A stretch of DNA of 64,000 nucleotides from Bifidobacterium choerinum (GCF_000741135.1 NZ_JGYU01000002.1:62001-126000); one strand, 5' to 3'. Positions 8,252 through 22,320 are shown, numbered from the stretch's first letter. Program-made: numbers and translations. Notes: generated by a model from the sequence alone, not told the origin.

Positions 8252-9376
8252 ATGAAAGTAGAAGTCAATTCCACCTCGTTCGCCGATGCCGTGTCCTGGA
8301 CGACCAGCATCCTGTCCGCCAAGCAGCTCAACCCGCTGCTCTCCGGCATCAAGCTCGAGGCTCGGGACGGTGCGCTCCAACTGTCCACATTCACCTATGA
8401 ACTCTCGTCGCGCGACCACATCGAGGCCGGCGTCGACGAGGCGGGCGCCGCCGTCGTGCCGGGCAAGCTGCTCGCCGACATCAGCAAGTCGCTGCCCTTC
8501 GAGAAGGCCTATCTGCAGACCGACGGCTCGACGCTGCGCATCTCCTCGGGCAAGTCGACCTTCACGCTGCAGCTGATGCCGGAAAGCGAATACCCGGATC
8601 TGCCGCAGCTGCCCCCACTGCTCGGCCAGGTGGATGCGCCGACGCTGACGCAGTCGATCGTCCAGGCCGCCGTCGCGATCGCGCGCACCGACGACCGCCC
8701 GGTGCTCACGGCCGTGCAGATGAAGTTCAACGGCGACACGGTGACCTTGTCGTCGACCGACCGCTTCCGTCTGGCGCGCTCGACCTTCCACTGGTCGCCG
8801 GCCGACGACGGCCTCGAGGCCGTCGCTCTCGTCAAGGGCACGCATCTGCGCGACATCTCCCGTTCGCTCGACGAGCGGCAGAACGTCAACCTGTACTTCG
8901 ACGTCGAGAACCCGACGCTGCTCGGTGTGGAAAACGCCGGCCGCGTATCCACAGTCCAGCTCATCGACGGCGACTTCCCCGCCGTCGACCGTCTGTACGC
9001 CGATTCCTATCCGATCCACGCCGTGCTCGACAAGCAGAACCTGCTCGACGCGATCAAGCGCGTCGCGCTCGTCGCCGAACGCAATGCGCCGATCCGCATG
9101 GTCTTCGCCGGCCAGGAGGTCACGCTGACGGCGGGCGCCGCCGACGAGGCCTCGGCGAGCGAGGTGCTCGACGTCGACCTCGACGGCGAGGACGTCACCG
9201 TCGCGTTCAACCCGAATTATCTGCGCGAGGGCCTGAGCGAGATCACCGAACCGTATGTGCGCATGAAGATGACGACGGCCGTCAAGCCGGTCGAGTTCGA
9301 CGGTCAGCAGGAAGCCGACTCCGAGGAGTCGCTCGCCTACCGCTACCTGCTCGTCCCGATGCGCTTCAACAGCTGA
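8252..9376 (+). CDS. dnaN: DNA polymerase III beta subunit (sliding clamp)
   Basis: The 374-residue protein is the ring-shaped clamp that holds the polymerase on DNA. It has three tandem clamp folds. The first begins 'MKVEVNSTSFADAVSWTTS'; the typical clamp strands 'DRPVLTAVQMKF...TLSSTDRFRLA' and the C-terminal 'YLLVPMRF' peptide-binding edge are present. The ATG at 8252 follows AAGGAAAG; the ORF start 39 bases earlier gives 13 extra non-clamp residues. It is followed by recF after 82 bases. Confidence 0.97.
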   Translation: MKVEVNSTSFADAVSWTTSILSAKQLNPLLSGIKLEARDGALQLSTFTYELSSRDHIEAGVDEAGAAVVPGKLLADISKSLPFEKAYLQTDGSTLRISSGKSTFTLQLMPESEYPDLPQLPPLLGQVDAPTLTQSIVQAAVAIARTDDRPVLTAVQMKFNGDTVTLSSTDRFRLARSTFHWSPADDGLEAVALVKGTHLRDISRSLDERQNVNLYFDVENPTLLGVENAGRVSTVQLIDGDFPAVDRLYADSYPIHAVLDKQNLLDAIKRVALVAERNAPIRMVFAGQEVTLTAGAADEASASEVLDVDLDGEDVTVAFNPNYLREGLSEITEPYVRMKMTTAVKPVEFDGQQEADSEESLAYRYLLVPMRFNS

Positions 9377-9458
9377 GTCTCGACCGTGGCGTCCTTGCCG
9401 CATGGGGACGCCACAGCCGCCTTCCTTGTATCCCTCCCCGCCGAACCGTTGGAAACCG

Positions 9459-10613
9459 ATGTTCATCTCCCGTCTCGCCCTCGACCATTTCCGTTCGTGG
9501 GACCACTGCCTGCTCGACTTCACGCCCGGCGTGACGATCCTGCAGGGTGCGAACGGGCTCGGCAAGACGAACATCGTCGAGGCAATCGAGTTCCTGTCGA
9601 CCGGCGCGAGCCATCGCACCTCGTCGTCGGCGCCGCTCGTCGAACGCGGCTTCGACATGGCGGCGATCCGCGCGAATGTGACCGACGAGGACGCGGCCCG
9701 CACGACGACCTATGAGGTGACGATCCGTGTGAAGGGCGCGAACCGCGCTCGCGTCAACGGCGGACCGTCGCTCTATCTGCGCGACATCGTCGGCGACATC
9801 CCGCTCGTCGCGTTCACACCCGACGACCAGAGGCTCGTCTCGGCCGACCCCGCCGCGCGCCGGCAGTTCCTCAACCAGACGGCGTCGCTGCTCGTGCGCG
9901 GCTACGCCGATACGCTGCAGCGCTTCACACACGTCGCCAAGCAGCGCGCGACGCTGCTCAAGCAGCTCGGCGCGGCCGACGACTTCGACGCATCGCGCGA
10001 CGCGGCGCTCAGCGGCCTCGAGATCTGGACCGGCCAGTACATCGATCTCGGCCTGCAGCTGACGCGCGACCGCATGGCCGTCGTCGACCGGTTGCGCGCA
10101 CCGTTCCACGAGCTCGTGCACGAACTCGCCGGAGCCGGCAACGACGCCGAACTCGACTACGAGCCCTCCTTCGACGAGATCCTGCAGGGCGAGGACGCCC
10201 CGCGACTCATCAGCGAGCATTTCCAGCGGCTCTACGCCGGCGAAGTCGCACGCGGACGCAATCTCATCGGCCCGCAGCGCGACGACATGCTCATCGGGCT
10301 CAACGGCTTCCCGGCGCGCGAATTCGCATCGAACGGCGAGATGTGGACGCTCGGCCTCGCACTCAAGATGGCCGTCTGCCGGCTGCTCGAGGAACGCTTC
10401 GGCACGCAGCCGATCGTCATCCTCGACGACGTCTTCGCGCAGCTCGACGAGACGCGCCGCGCGCAGATTCTGCGCTTCGCGGCGGCGCAGCGGCAGGTGT
10501 TCATCACCGTCGCCGCCGCGAGCGACATCCCCGATGACGAACGTCTCGCCGACGCGCACGTCGTCGACGTCGCCGCGCTGCGCGCACGAAACGACGACGG
10601 GGAGGATCTGTGA
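9459..10613 (+). CDS. recF: DNA replication and repair protein RecF
   Basis: The 384-residue SMC-like ATPase acts with RecO and RecR to load RecA at gaps. Walker A is 'LQGANGLGKTNIVEAI' near residues 29-44, the signature region 'EMWTLGLALKMA' near 296 and Walker B 'PIVILDDVFAQLD' near 320. 'MFISRLALDHFRSWDH' is a classic RecF start and fixes the ATG at 9459; the 19 upstream residues of the open frame are not conserved-looking. Its stop overlaps the next gene's start, so recF and the DUF721 gene are coupled. Confidence 0.97.
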   Translation: MFISRLALDHFRSWDHCLLDFTPGVTILQGANGLGKTNIVEAIEFLSTGASHRTSSSAPLVERGFDMAAIRANVTDEDAARTTTYEVTIRVKGANRARVNGGPSLYLRDIVGDIPLVAFTPDDQRLVSADPAARRQFLNQTASLLVRGYADTLQRFTHVAKQRATLLKQLGAADDFDASRDAALSGLEIWTGQYIDLGLQLTRDRMAVVDRLRAPFHELVHELAGAGNDAELDYEPSFDEILQGEDAPRLISEHFQRLYAGEVARGRNLIGPQRDDMLIGLNGFPAREFASNGEMWTLGLALKMAVCRLLEERFGTQPIVILDDVFAQLDETRRAQILRFAAAQRQVFITVAAASDIPDDERLADAHVVDVAALRARNDDGEDL

Positions 10614-11119
10614 TGCAGACGCCGATCTGCGTGACGCTCAAGCTCGACGAGCGCAAGCTCGGAGCCCAGGAATTCGAGCGTGTGGCCGCGAAGGCCGGCC
10701 TCATCGGGGAACTGCGCGTGCGTCGCGAGGAGGCGCTCGACAATTTCGGCAAGCCGGGACGCGAACCGCATGAGCTCGGCGACGTGCTCACGAAGATCGT
10801 CGAACAGTCAGGATGGGGGCCGCGGCTGAGGATGGCGTCGCTCGAATCGGACTGGGCGTCGGTCGTCGGCGAGGTCAACGCGCGCCATTCGCGCGTCGCG
10901 AGCTACGTCGACGGCGTGCTGACGATCGCCGCCGATTCGCCATCGTGGACGCAGCAGCTCACGGCGATCGCGCCGACGCTCACCGAGACGCTGCGCGAAC
11001 GCCTCGGCGGGCTGCGCATCGACGAGGTGCGCGTCACCGGGCCGCAGACGCACGGCCGCGGCGTGCGCATGATGAAATACGTGCAGCAGAATACGAGACG
11101 GCCGCATCCGCGCGGCTGA
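10613..11119 (+). CDS. DUF721 family (DciA-like) protein
   Basis: The 168-residue protein contains the DUF721 domain at about 60-140: 'LTKIVEQSGWGPRLRMASLESDWASVVG', followed by 'GVLTIAADSPSWTQQL' and 'IDEVRVTG'. This family lies between recF and gyrB throughout Actinobacteria and includes DciA, a loader or activator of the DnaB helicase, so a replication role is likely by family and position. The ATG overlaps the recF stop (TGATG). A GTG one codon earlier is possible. Confidence 0.9.
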   Translation: MQTPICVTLKLDERKLGAQEFERVAAKAGLIGELRVRREEALDNFGKPGREPHELGDVLTKIVEQSGWGPRLRMASLESDWASVVGEVNARHSRVASYVDGVLTIAADSPSWTQQLTAIAPTLTETLRERLGGLRIDEVRVTGPQTHGRGVRMMKYVQQNTRRPHPRG

Positions 11120-11230
11120 CCGGCGCAGGCGATGACGACGTCATCGTTCGCTGCAGGAGAACAAAAACGGATAACGGGCCACAGGAGGCCGCCGTCCCTA
11201 CGCGCGAGTAGAATCTTTACTATAGCGGTC

Positions 11231-11250
11231 AAACGCCCACAAGGGCGTTT
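11231..11250 (+). terminator. Hairpin between the DUF721 gene and gyrB
   Basis: AAACGCCC (11231-11238), a 4-base loop and GGGCGTTT (11243-11250) form a perfect 8-bp stem followed by TATT. It sits 66 bases before gyrB, just after TACTAT (about 11219), which resembles a -10 box. It is either the end of the dnaN-recF transcript or a leader hairpin of gyrB. Confidence 0.55.
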
Positions 11251-11316
11251 TATTCGTGTTATAGGGCATATCGCATCGCGAAAACACCCTCGCGACGAAC
11301 ACAGAAAGGAAACTCT

Positions 11317-13392
<2,076 letters not shown>

Positions 13393-13475
13393 CCGGATCG
13401 GCCGGACAGGCGATCCAAGGCACCACCCGCAACAAGACGTGACCGCCCAGACGCGGCGAAGGCAAAGGAAGCAAA

Positions 13476-16217
13476 GTGGCAGACGAACCCACCAACAACG
13501 GCTCGGACGACGAGCTCAGCAATCTCTCCGGCTCGATGGAGCCGCTCAGTCCGCAGGAAGCGGACAACACCGATTACGGCCTGATGGTCGGCACGCGCGT
13601 GCAGCCGGTCGACCTGCAGGAGGAGATGCGCCAGTCGTACCTCTCCTACGCGCTCTCCGTCATCGTGGAGCGCGCGCTGCCCGACGTGCGCGACGGCATG
13701 AAGCCGGTGCATCGCCGCGTCGTCTACGCGATGTACGACGGCGGCTACCGCCCCGACCGCGGCTACAACAAGTGCTCGCGCGTCGTCGGCGACGTCATGG
13801 GCAAGTACCATCCGCACGGCGATTCGGCGATCTACGACACGCTCGTGCGCATGGCGCAGTCGTGGTCGATGCGCTATCTGCTCGTCGACGGTCAGGGCAA
13901 CTTCGGCTCCCCCGGCGACGACCCGGCCGCCGCGATGCGTTACACCGAATGCCGCATGGCGCCGCTCGCGATGGAGATGGTGCGCGACATCGACAAGGAC
14001 ACCGTCGACTTCGTGCCGAACTACGACGGCAAGACGCAGGAGCCGACCGTGCTGCCGGCACGCTTCCCGAACCTGCTCGTCAACGGCTCCTCCGGCATCG
14101 CCGTCGGCATGGCGACGAACATCCCCCCGCATAACATGCGCGAGGTCGCCGACGGCGTCCACTGGGCGCTCGACCATCCCGAGGCGACGCGCGAGGAGCT
14201 GCTCGACGCGCTCATCGCCCGCATCAAGGGACCGGACTTCCCGACCGGCGCGACGATCCTCGGCCACAAGGGCATCGAACAGGCCTACCGCACCGGCCGC
14301 GGTCTGATCACGATGCGCGCCGTCGTCAACACCGAGGAGATCCACGGCCGCATGTGCCTCGTCGTCACCGAGCTGCCGTACCAGGTCAACCCGGACCGTC
14401 TCGTCGTCTCGATCCGCGAGGCCGTGCGCGACGGCAAGATCCAGGGCATCGCCGACATGCGCGACGAGACCTCGGGACGCACCGGCCAGCGTCTCGTGCT
14501 CGTGCTCAAGCGCGACGCCGTCCCGAAGGTCGTGCTCAACAACCTGTACAAGCATTCGCAGCTGCAGCAGACCTTCGGCGCGAACATGCTCGCGCTCGTC
14601 GACGGCGTGCCGCGCACGCTGAGCCTCGACGCGTTCATCCGCCACTGGGTCGACCACCAGCTCGACGTCATCGCGCGCCGCACCGCCTACCTCAAGCGCG
14701 AGGCCGAGGAACGCGACCACATCCTGCAGGGCTATCTCAAGGCCCTCGACATGATCGACGAGGTCATCCATCTGATCCGTTCGTCGGCGACCGTCGAGGT
14801 CGCGCGCACCGGCCTGATGAACCTGCTCGACGTCGACGACGTGCAGGCCGATGCGATCCTCGCGATGCAGCTGCGCCGCCTCGCCGCGCTCGAACGCCAG
14901 AAGATCCTCGACGAGCACGACGAGCTGATGCGCAAGATCGCCGACTACGCCGACATCCTCGCGAAGCCGGAACGCCAGCGCAAGATCGTCGGCGACGAGC
15001 TCGACGAGATCGTCGCGAAGTACGGCGACGACCGCCGCACGAAGATCCTGCCGTTCTCCGGCGAGATGAACGTCGAGGACCTCATCGCCGAGGAGAACGT
15101 CGTCGTCACCGTGACGCACGCCGGCTTCATCAAGCGCACGAAGGCCGACGAGTACCGCGCCCAGCACCGCGGCGGCAAGGGCGTCAAGGGCGCCAAGCTG
15201 CGCGAGGACGACGTCGTCGACCACTTCTTCCTGACGAGCACGCACAACTGGCTGCTGTTCTTCACGAACAAGGGGCGCGTCTACCGTTGCAAGGCCTATG
15301 AGCTGCCGGAGGGGTCGCGCGACTCCAAGGGCCAGCACGTCGCGAACCTGCTGCAGTTCGAACCCGACGAGCAGATCCAGACCGTGCTGTCGATCCCGAA
15401 CTATGAGGTCGCGAAGTACCTCGTGCTCGCGACGCGCTCCGGCAAGGTCAAGAAGACGCGCCTGTCCGAATACGATTCGCCGCGTCAGGGCGGCCTCATC
15501 GCCGTGCGCCTGATGCAGAGCGAGGATGGCGAGACGACCGACGAGCTGATCGGCGCGAACCTGTGCAACGCCGAGGACGACATCATCCTCGTCTCGAAGC
15601 ACGGCATGAGCCTCAAGTTCCGCGCCGACGACGAGCAGCTGCGCCCGATGGGCCGCCAGACCGCCGGCGTGCAGGGCATGAAGTTCCGCGCCGATGACGA
15701 GCTGCTCGCGATGGACGTCGTCTGGGGCGACACCGACAAGGACCTCTTCGTCGTCACGAACGAAGGCTTCGCGAAGCGCACGCAGCTGAGCGAATACCGT
15801 CTCCAGGGCCGCAACGGCTACGGCGTCAAGGCCGTGCAGCTCGTCGAGGGCCGCGGTTTCCTCGTCGGCGCGCTCGTCGTGTCCGAGGAGGACCAGATCA
15901 TGGCGATCATGAAGTCCGGCAAGGTCATCCGTTCGGACGTCAGCGAGGTCAAGCGCACCGGCCGCACGACGCAGGGCGTCACCTTCGCGAAGCCCGACAA
16001 GGACGACGAGATCGTCTCGATCGCGCGCAACGCCGAGACCGAGGACGACGCCGACGGCGACACCGTCACGACCGATTCCGCGACCGGCAGCACGAGCGTG
16101 CAGCCGGCGGAAGGCGAACCGGTCTTCGAGGCCCGCGCCGACGGCGACCAGCCGACGCCGGTCATCGAGGAGGATTCGGCGGCGATCGAACGCACCGACG
16201 AGGACGACGCCGAATGA
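13476..16217 (+). CDS. gyrA: DNA gyrase subunit A
   Basis: The 913-residue protein begins with a 35-residue variable tail, then '[38 protein letters not shown]'. The quinolone-determining stretch '[19 protein letters not shown]' is intact and ends in the catalytic tyrosine region '[10 protein letters not shown]'. Six beta-pinwheel blades with repeats such as '[21 protein letters not shown]' follow, then an acidic tail after residue 830. At the quinolone position the sequence reads H-G-D-S-A, the wild-type form. The start is GTG at 13476. Confidence 0.98.
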   Translation: MADEPTNNGSDDELSNLSGSMEPLSPQEADNTDYGLMVGTRVQPVDLQEEMRQSYLSYALSVIVERALPDVRDGMKPVHRRVVYAMYDGGYRPDRGYNKCSRVVGDVMGKYHPHGDSAIYDTLVRMAQSWSMRYLLVDGQGNFGSPGDDPAAAMRYTECRMAPLAMEMVRDIDKDTVDFVPNYDGKTQEPTVLPARFPNLLVNGSSGIAVGMATNIPPHNMREVADGVHWALDHPEATREELLDALIARIKGPDFPTGATILGHKGIEQAYRTGRGLITMRAVVNTEEIHGRMCLVVTELPYQVNPDRLVVSIREAVRDGKIQGIADMRDETSGRTGQRLVLVLKRDAVPKVVLNNLYKHSQLQQTFGANMLALVDGVPRTLSLDAFIRHWVDHQLDVIARRTAYLKREAEERDHILQGYLKALDMIDEVIHLIRSSATVEVARTGLMNLLDVDDVQADAILAMQLRRLAALERQKILDEHDELMRKIADYADILAKPERQRKIVGDELDEIVAKYGDDRRTKILPFSGEMNVEDLIAEENVVVTVTHAGFIKRTKADEYRAQHRGGKGVKGAKLREDDVVDHFFLTSTHNWLLFFTNKGRVYRCKAYELPEGSRDSKGQHVANLLQFEPDEQIQTVLSIPNYEVAKYLVLATRSGKVKKTRLSEYDSPRQGGLIAVRLMQSEDGETTDELIGANLCNAEDDIILVSKHGMSLKFRADDEQLRPMGRQTAGVQGMKFRADDELLAMDVVWGDTDKDLFVVTNEGFAKRTQLSEYRLQGRNGYGVKAVQLVEGRGFLVGALVVSEEDQIMAIMKSGKVIRSDVSEVKRTGRTTQGVTFAKPDKDDEIVSIARNAETEDDADGDTVTTDSATGSTSVQPAEGEPVFEARADGDQPTPVIEEDSAAIERTDEDDAE

Positions 16218-16317
16218 CCGATGTTCGGGGACGTGCGGCCGTTGCATAGGGCCGTCGCACGTCCCCGAACGTTGGTAATCTCGACCTCAAAGCCATGAGC
16301 ATTTCAAGGAGCAGAGC

Positions 16318-16851
16318 ATGAGCGACCCCCGCGAGGCCAATCCACTGGAGCATACGACCGCTTCGATGACGCAGGACAGGCATGCGCCGCGCGTCGCGCG
16401 TTCCGCCTCGAACACTCCGCTGATCGCGGACAAGGACCGTCCTGAGGAGAACAAGCCGGTCCGCCCGATCAAGCGTCGCAAGAAGCCAGGCGCACGCCGC
16501 ATGAAGCTGTCGCTGACGCATCTGGACGCCTGGTCGGTCGCGAAGGTCACATTCATGCTGTCGATCGCCGGCGCGCTCATCCAGATCATCGCCGTCGCGC
16601 TGCTGTGGTCGCTGCTCAAGGTCGTCGGCGTCTTCGACCAGGTCACGCAGATCGTCTCATCCGCCGGCCTCGACGCGGGCGGCATCAATCTGGCGAACGT
16701 CTTCTCGCTGCCGACGATCCTCAGCGGCGTCACGATCTTCTCGATCGTCGAGATCGTGCTCGTCACGATCCTCGTCACGATCTTCGCGCTGCTGTACAAC
16801 GTCGTCTGCTCGCTCGTCGGCGGTGTCCATGTGACGCTCGGCGACGACTGA
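16318..16851 (+). CDS. DUF3566 membrane protein
   Basis: The 177-residue protein has a charged N-terminal tail (1-60) and two membrane segments (about 75-100 and 135-160) within a DUF3566 domain: 'LSLTHLDAWSVAKVTFMLSIAGALIQIIAVALLW' and 'TIFALLYNVVCSLVGGVHVTL'. It sits directly after gyrA across Actinobacteria; its role is unknown. In some relatives the tail is a target of Ser/Thr kinases, and several S/T residues are present here. Confidence 0.88.
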   Translation: MSDPREANPLEHTTASMTQDRHAPRVARSASNTPLIADKDRPEENKPVRPIKRRKKPGARRMKLSLTHLDAWSVAKVTFMLSIAGALIQIIAVALLWSLLKVVGVFDQVTQIVSSAGLDAGGINLANVFSLPTILSGVTIFSIVEIVLVTILVTIFALLYNVVCSLVGGVHVTLGDD

Positions 16852-16870
16852 TCCCGATATTCGCTGCGAA

Positions 16871-16911
16871 GGCGGCCTGCGGACGATGGTTCGTCCGCAG
16901 GCCGCCTTTTT
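16871..16911 (+). terminator. Strong intrinsic terminator after the gyrase block
   Basis: A perfect 16-bp stem (16871-16886 with 16891-16906), loop TGGT, is followed by TTTTT. It ends the gyrB-gyrA-DUF3566 transcript. Confidence 0.95.
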
Positions 16912-17125
16912 GCATCCGTTGCGACCGTTTCGGGTGCGGAACGACCCCGTCATGTTCGCAAACGCGCGCCCTCGCGAACGTGACCGCCGCGTATCGCACC
17001 CGGCGTGTTCGCGGAGCGTCGTCGTTGCGATTGCCGGCGGTGCAGATCGCGGGTGCCGCGTTCGCGGCCGGACGGAAAATCATCCATCCGGACCATGCTG
17101 CACCGTCGCGGCGGCCGGTAAACTC

Positions 17126-18180
17126 GTGACCGTGTTCAGATATCTCGGGTATTTCAGCCAGTCGTTCATGCTCGCCGTCATGCTGTGGCCGTTCGTGTCG
17201 TTCCTGCTGACGCTGCCGATCGTTGCGGTCATCTACCACCGCAACCATCGGCTGAGCTTCATGAGCGCCTTCACCGCCTACATGGCCGTGCTCTACGCGC
17301 TCGGCCTGCTCGCGTTCACGATGTACCCGATGCCCGACGATCCGACCGCCTACTGCCGCACCCACCATCTGGGGCCGCAGCTCGACCTGCTGCGCTTCAT
17401 CCAGGACGCGCAGAGCGGCCTGTCCGGCGTGCTGCAGCTCGTCATGAACGTCGTGCTGTTCCTGCCGCTCGGCTTCATGCTCGGCCGCTGGGCCGGCTGG
17501 AGGTTCTGGCAGACCGCCGGCACCGGCCTCGCCTGTTCGATCTTCATCGAAACGACACAGCTCACCGGCATCTGGGGGCTCTACCCCTGCGCCTACCGCT
17601 ACTTCGACGTCGACGACATGCTGACGAACACGATCGGCGCGATGCTCGGCTACGGCCTCGCCGTCCTCTACACGAAGCTCGTGCCGAAACGCGCGAAACA
17701 GGCCGCCAGCGTCAACACGCATCCCGGATTCGTGCACCGTTTCGTCGCGCTCGCGATCGACGTCATCATCATGGACGTCATCCTGTACGCGCTCGTGCTG
17801 CTGCTCGTCTATGTGTTCTACAAATGCGCGGTCGCGTTCGACGACACGCACTACGCCATCGGCGCATTGCTCATCTCGACCGACAGCGTGCATTGGGTGC
17901 CCGGCATCCTCGCCGGCATCCTGTTCCTGATCTTCGAAGTGTGGCGTCCATGGAGCATGACGGCCGCACGCTTGGCGGCGCCTACACGCGCATGACGATC
18001 GAGACGTCGCCGCGCACCGGCTGGCGCCGCGTCCTGCTCTACACGGTGCGCACGCTTGTGCTCGGCGCCTGGTACGTGCTGCTCAACACCGGCGCCAACC
18101 GCTGGTTCTGGTATCTGACGGCCGCACTCGTCGTCTGGTGGATCTTCATGCACCGGATGCCGTGGGATCTGGTGCCCGGC
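17126..18180 (+). pseudogene. VanZ-RDD membrane protein, apparently frameshifted
   Basis: The first frame (17126-17995, GTG start, Val-Thr-Val-Phe) has a VanZ-like domain with four or five membrane segments, including 'VVLFLPLGFMLG' and 'IFIETTQLTGIWGLYPCAYRYFDVDDMLTNTIGAMLGY', then the start of an RDD domain, 'HRFVALAIDVIIMDVI'. It stops at 17995. From about 17960 the next frame continues the RDD domain as 'HDGRTLGGAYTRMTIE', then a hydrophobic 'VLLYTVRTLVLGAWYVLL' and a second one ending 'HRMPWDLVPGD'. A missing base near 17955-17970 explains this. VanZ-RDD fusions are known in Actinobacteria; the function is unclear. The true 3' end is uncertain because the second frame runs on into the antisense of the next gene. 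Confidence 0.65.
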
Positions 18181-18185
18181 GACCC

Positions 18186-18206
18186 GACGGCGTCTTCTGC
18201 GCCGTC
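18186..18206. terminator. Small hairpin between convergent genes
   Basis: GACGGCG (18186-18192) and CGCCGTC (18200-18206) form a 7-bp stem at the convergent junction of the VanZ-RDD and hemolysin III-like genes. There is no T-run. Confidence 0.35.
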
Positions 18207-19050
18207 AGCGCATCTGCAGCACGACCATGAACAGTGCGATGACATGGCACACGTAGCCGCCGATCGTGCCCAGATGGAACAGCTCATGGTAGCCGAACCA
18301 CCGCGGGAACGGATTGGGCTTGCGCAGCGCGAAGAATACGGCGCCGACGATGTAGCAGGCGCCGCCGCAGATGACGAGGATTGTCGGCACGGGCCCGATG
18401 AACGGTGACGTCCAGAAGAAGTAGATGATCGACAGCGGCGACAGTCCCAGAATGCAGTAGATGATCGTGAACAGCCAGTCGAGGCCGACCGGATACAGCA
18501 GATGGACGACGGTGCCGACGGCCGCCGTCACCCACAGGATGCCCATATAGGTCCAGCAGATCGGCTTGTTGTTGAGCGCGAACAGGAACGGCGTGCAGGT
18601 GCCGGCGATCACGAGGAAGATGTTCGAATAGTCGATGCGGCACAGCACCGTGTCGACGAGCTTCGGGAAGTACCCGTGGCCCAGATGCAGCGTGGCGCTG
18701 ACGCCGAACAGCAGCATCACCGAGGCGCCGTAGATGCTGATGCCGACCTTCATCCAGCCGGCGGGCGCCAGACAGATGAGTATGACCGACGTCGCGATCG
18801 AGAACGGGAAGGCGATCAGATGCAGCCATCCGCGCAGCTTCGGCTTCTCGCGCAGGATCTGCCGGCGCTCGCGCCATTCGCGGAACCTCGCGGTGCGCCG
18901 CTTCTGCTCGTTGAGCTTCTTCGCCGTGACCGCCTTCTTCGGCCTGCGCGGCTCCTCATCCTCCGAACGCGGGATGTTGTAGATGGGGCGGTGGCTCTGG
19001 GACACCGCACGCACCTGATTCTTCCGTTTTCTGCTGTTCTCGCCGACCAT
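18205..19050 (-). CDS. Hemolysin III / PAQR-family membrane protein
   Basis: The 281-residue protein has a basic cytoplasmic N-terminus (about 1-75) and seven predicted membrane segments. It carries the family motifs 'SATLHLGHGYFP', 'RIDYSNIFLVIAGTCTPF' and the C-terminal 'HELFHLGTIGGYVCHVIAL', whose Ser, Asp and three His residues form the zinc site of PAQR proteins. Bacterial members were named for hemolysin III of Bacillus cereus, but their physiological role is unclear and does not imply virulence. ATG at 19050 follows TAGGAG closely; an ATG four codons upstream is possible. Confidence 0.88.
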   Translation of the reverse strand: MVGENSRKRKNQVRAVSQSHRPIYNIPRSEDEEPRRPKKAVTAKKLNEQKRRTARFREWRERRQILREKPKLRGWLHLIAFPFSIATSVILICLAPAGWMKVGISIYGASVMLLFGVSATLHLGHGYFPKLVDTVLCRIDYSNIFLVIAGTCTPFLFALNNKPICWTYMGILWVTAAVGTVVHLLYPVGLDWLFTIIYCILGLSPLSIIYFFWTSPFIGPVPTILVICGGACYIVGAVFFALRKPNPFPRWFGYHELFHLGTIGGYVCHVIALFMVVLQMR

Positions 19051-19076
19051 GTCTCCTAGCATAGGGGCGTGCGTCA

Positions 19077-19120
19077 GAAAAAATGCGCGGCCGTTCCTCT
19101 GACGGGGAACGGCCGCGCAT
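19077..19120 (-). terminator. Intrinsic terminator of gdhA
   Basis: On the minus strand a perfect 15-bp stem (19106-19120 pairing with 19083-19097) with an 8-base loop runs directly into a T-run (A-run at 19077-19083 on the plus strand). It lies 43 bases past the gdhA stop. Confidence 0.93.
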
Positions 19121-19162
19121 CCGGGTGGTTCGCGCGTGAGGGCGACGTGCGCCCGGGTGGGC

Positions 19163-20551
<1,389 letters not shown>

Positions 20552-20673
20552 CTAAAGACAGCGAAAACACGCGCACAAGCATGTTTCATGTTTTGGAAGG
20601 TGATTTTGCCAACGCCGTCATTCATCGTCGCGTCCGCGGTCGTCGCGGTCGGTGGGGAAGTCGGACGCGGAGG

Positions 20674-21879
20674 TCACGACTGCGCCTGCGCGCCGTTGAT
20701 CGTGCGGCGGAACGGCAGGTAGATCGCCCAGGCGATCGGCATCGTGACGAGCAGCGCCGGGTAGAACCATGCAATCGGGACGCCGCCGTAGAGGAAGCCG
20801 CCGATGAGCGGCCCGAGGAACATGCCCAGGTCGATGCCGGCGTAATAGGTCGTGTTCGCCATGCCGCTGCGCGCCTTGCCGGCGATGAGCACGGCCTTCG
20901 CCTGCGTGACCGAACTCATCAGCCCGTAGCCGCCGGCCGTCATGACCGCCGCCAACGCGAGCATCCAGAAGCTGCGCAGCCAGGTGAGCGACAGCAGCAT
21001 CACGACGTCGCAGACCGTGCACAACGTCAGGAAGAACGGGAAGGACTTCGTGTCGAACCAATTGCGCAGCACGATGCGGATCGTGAGCAGCACGAGCGCG
21101 TAGATCGGGAAGAACACGGAGACGCCGAACGGCACATGCATGCGCGCGGCGTAATCGACGATGAACGACTGATTCGCGAAATAGGGGATGCCGAACATCA
21201 TGAAGATCAATGCGATCGGCACCACCTTCGGCTCGAACAACGCGCTCAGTCGCAGCTTATGGCCATCGGCGGAAGCCGTCGCGCCGCGTGCGGCGGCGTA
21301 CGGACGGCCGGCGTCGCGGATGCACAGCACGCAGACGACGACGAGCGCCGCCATCGCCGACGCCGTCAGGAACGCCGCGCGGTAGCTCACCGTCTTCGAG
21401 ATGCGGATGCCCAGATCGGGGCCGAATGCCTGCGCCAACGCGTTCATCGTCCCGTACAGTCCCATGCCCGCGCCCATGCGCGACAGCGGCAGCAGCGTCG
21501 CGAGCCATGTGGACAGGCACACGGAGATGCAGGCGAAGCCGACGCCGTTGACGATGCGCGCGGCGAGCAGCGACGCCGGGGTCGACGCGTACGCGTACCA
21601 GACGTTCGTGATCAGATACAGCGCGCCGCCGATGACGGCGAGCACGCGTTTGCTCGTGCGGTCGGACAGACGTCCGGCGATCGGCCGGCAGAACAATGCG
21701 GCCAGGGACAATGCGCCGGCGATGAATCCCATCAATGCGCCGTTCGCGCCGAGCGTGTGCGCGAAGCCGGCGACGATCGGGCCGCCCATCATGCTCGCCG
21801 TCATGAAGAAGAACGTCGCCGCCATGATGAGCGCCACGTCGCGCGTGATCAGGCGCTCCTTGTGATCGTTGGCGGCCAT
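20674..21879 (-). CDS. Major facilitator superfamily transporter
   Basis: The 401-residue protein has about twelve hydrophobic segments, the MFS loop motif 'GRLSDRTSKRVLAVIGG' after helix 2, and a weaker repeat near the middle. It resembles drug-efflux or sugar-efflux type MFS carriers; the substrate is not readable. ATG at 21879 follows GAGGAAGC; the 51 upstream residues of the open frame are arginine-rich shadow. It diverges from the mannanase gene, so it may or may not share its sugar control. Confidence 0.85.
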   Translation of the reverse strand: MAANDHKERLITRDVALIMAATFFFMTASMMGGPIVAGFAHTLGANGALMGFIAGALSLAALFCRPIAGRLSDRTSKRVLAVIGGALYLITNVWYAYASTPASLLAARIVNGVGFACISVCLSTWLATLLPLSRMGAGMGLYGTMNALAQAFGPDLGIRISKTVSYRAAFLTASAMAALVVVCVLCIRDAGRPYAAARGATASADGHKLRLSALFEPKVVPIALIFMMFGIPYFANQSFIVDYAARMHVPFGVSVFFPIYALVLLTIRIVLRNWFDTKSFPFFLTLCTVCDVVMLLSLTWLRSFWMLALAAVMTAGGYGLMSSVTQAKAVLIAGKARSGMANTTYYAGIDLGMFLGPLIGGFLYGGVPIAWFYPALLVTMPIAWAIYLPFRRTINGAQAQS

Positions 21880-22171
21880 GGTGCTTCCTCTCGATGATGC
21901 GATGCGCGCGGTGATATGACGTCTCCGCGTGATGTCGTGACGTCCGTTGTTCGGTCGACGACGTCGCCATTGTAGGCGCGGCGCCGTCGTCTCCGGCCGC
22001 GCTGTTCGCGATGCGCCGGAGCCGCCCTCCATCGTTCCGACACGCCGACGATGGGCGATTCGCTCGAGGAAACGCCGTAATCGGACACGCGAACCCGCGG
22101 TTGTTCAGTACGACGAACCGTTGATTCCTCGCGATTCCTCGGTGGCGGTTACTGAAAATCCCCGACGTGCA

Positions 22172-22185
22172 CTTAAACGTTTAAG
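22172..22185 (+). promoter_or_regulatory. LacI-type operator upstream of the mannanase gene
   Basis: CTTAAACGTTTAAG is a perfect 14-bp palindrome with the central CG typical of LacI-family operators, 136 bases before the mannanase start. TAGGAT at 22190-22195, just downstream, could be a -10 box, so binding would block the promoter. The rest of 21880-22320 holds no gene. The repressor is not in the window. Confidence 0.65.
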
Positions 22186-22320
22186 CCGTTAGGATAACTC
22201 GCGTGAGCGGTCTCAACGCAGAGTGCGCCGCCCACGAGCGAAGAACCAAGACAGACAGTATGCACACGCCGAAATCGTGTAAGACGTCGATGCGGCGAAT
22301 CGTGCATCGGAAGGATTCCA

